Shown here: positions 6,464-6,934 of the stretch, piece by piece
Layout of the letters: every line of letters begins with the position of its first letter
Position numbering within the stretch: the stretch's first letter is position 1
Assembly (NCBI GenBank): GCA_937902605.1
Contig: CALFNC010000437.1
Span: forward strand, 1-6,934
Origin: an uncultured Acidobacteriota bacterium
Lineage (GTDB): Bacteria > Acidobacteriota > Thermoanaerobaculia > UBA5066
DNA: 6,934 nucleotides
Reading direction: 5' to 3'
Made by a program: the position numbers and the translations under genes
The notes under the pieces: model-generated
Told to the model about the DNA's origin: nothing
Database searches by the model: none
Seen by the model: only the letters and a program-made list of their open reading frames with translations

Positions 6464-6934
6464 GTGTCGTTCGCTTCGGGAGTCCTCCTCGCCGGCGGCG
6501 CCTCCCGGAGATTCGGCGCCATCAAGCTCCTGCATCCGTTTCGCGGCGAGCATATGGTCCTGTCGGCGGTTCGCGCGTTCCTGGCCGCCGGGCTCGACGA
6601 GGTCCTCCTCGTCGTCGGCGCCCACGGCGCGGTCGGCGACGCGGTCGTGGGGACCGGCGTCCGCACGGTCGTCAACCCGGATTGGGAGTCTGGCATGTTC
6701 TCTTCCGTCCGGGCCGGGCTCTCATCCGTCGACGCCCGCTCCCGACTGGTTCTCCTCTCTCCCGCCGACCTTCCGCTCCTGACCGGCGGCGTAGTCGGGA
6801 GAGTCCTCGCTGAGGCCCTGCAGGCCGGGGATCGGTGCGTCACCGTGCCCACCTCGGGCGGGCGCCGGGGACACCCGGTAGCTCTTCCGGCCGCGATCGT
6901 GGAAGAGGTCCTCGCGTGGCCGTTCACCGCGAGG
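6464..6934 (+). CDS. MocA/MobA-like nucleotidyltransferase (5' part; runs off the window)
   Basis: GTG at 6464 opens a frame of 157 codons that continues to the window end without a stop. The product is an NTP-transferase of the MobA-like family, which includes MocA (CTP:molybdopterin cytidylyltransferase) and its relatives. Residues 8-21 (LLAGGASRRFGAIK) form the nucleotide-binding loop, where the usual form is LAAGxSxRxGxxK. NPDWESGMFSSVRAGL (71-86) is the typical substrate-side motif, SPADLPLL (99-106) carries the metal-binding aspartate D102, and GGRRGHPVALP (132-142) is the usual late motif. The family is about 190-200 residues long, so roughly 35-45 are missing. MocA-type enzymes supply molybdopterin cytosine dinucleotide to hydroxylases such as xanthine or CO dehydrogenase, but no such gene is visible here, so the substrate is open. 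GTG is chosen because the glycine loop begins eight residues in and no upstream in-frame start fits. Confidence 0.85.
   Translation, partial: MSFASGVLLAGGASRRFGAIKLLHPFRGEHMVLSAVRAFLAAGLDEVLLVVGAHGAVGDAVVGTGVRTVVNPDWESGMFSSVRAGLSSVDARSRLVLLSPADLPLLTGGVVGRVLAEALQAGDRCVTVPTSGGRRGHPVALPAAIVEEVLAWPFTAR

Noticed and set aside
6304..6927. A 207-codon minus-strand frame upstream of and overlapping pilT
   Set aside because: It lies antisense to the nucleotidyltransferase gene, overlaps the pilT start in another frame, and shows no family resemblance.
1..6934. tRNA or rRNA genes, CRISPR repeats, insertion sequences, attachment sites
   Set aside because: I found no cloverleaf-like sequence, spaced direct repeats, transposase motif or terminal inverted repeats. 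The genes are packed with gaps under 100 bases.

Overview
The window is a compact, GC-rich bacterial chromosomal segment (58-68 % G+C in the lines I counted by hand). It holds five complete genes on the minus strand, flanked by two partial genes on the plus strand. Nothing suggests a phage, insertion sequence, CRISPR array or RNA gene. The gene content suggests a Gram-negative bacterium with type IV pili. The PilT variant (a 'YIRDCI...IHDAI.TGTSQYGMQTFDQS' C-terminal half) is the kind I associate with Acidobacteriota, Myxococcota and former Deltaproteobacteria. The phylum is an inference and weakly held.

Layout from left to right. Positions 1-81 (+) are the last 26 codons of a gene, probably a phosphohexomutase. 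After a 35-base convergent gap come the minus-strand genes, which read right to left in transcription order: pilT (6364-5189, twitching-motility retraction ATPase), recX (5192-4728, RecA modulator), alaS (4738-2033, alanyl-tRNA synthetase), a secreted SLT-type lytic transglycosylase (1996-1232), and a TPR protein with a C-terminal AIM24 domain (1235-117). A 99-base divergent gap separates pilT from the 5' part of a MocA/MobA-like nucleotidyltransferase gene on the plus strand (6464 to the window end), which starts with GTG.

The minus-strand genes look like one or two transcription units. pilT-recX overlap by 4 bases (TTGA), recX-alaS by 11 bases, and slt-tpr by 4 bases (ATGA). The only real gap is 36 bases between alaS and slt, and it contains a perfect TATAAT just upstream of the slt ATG, so a separate or secondary promoter there is likely. 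A TTGACC-N18-TATCCT promoter with a good ribosome-binding site precedes pilT. The genes do not form one pathway: pilT-recX-alaS mixes motility, recombination control and translation, while slt and the TPR-AIM24 gene look like a small envelope-related pair.

Most of the window is ordinary housekeeping sequence and I see no convincing new system. The points most worth a second look are the TPR-AIM24 fusion coupled to a secreted lytic transglycosylase, the two start codons preceded at 7-8 bases by a TANNNT box with no usable Shine-Dalgarno sequence (possible leaderless mRNAs), and the small perfect inverted repeats at the slt promoter, at the pilT -10 region and just before the recX start.
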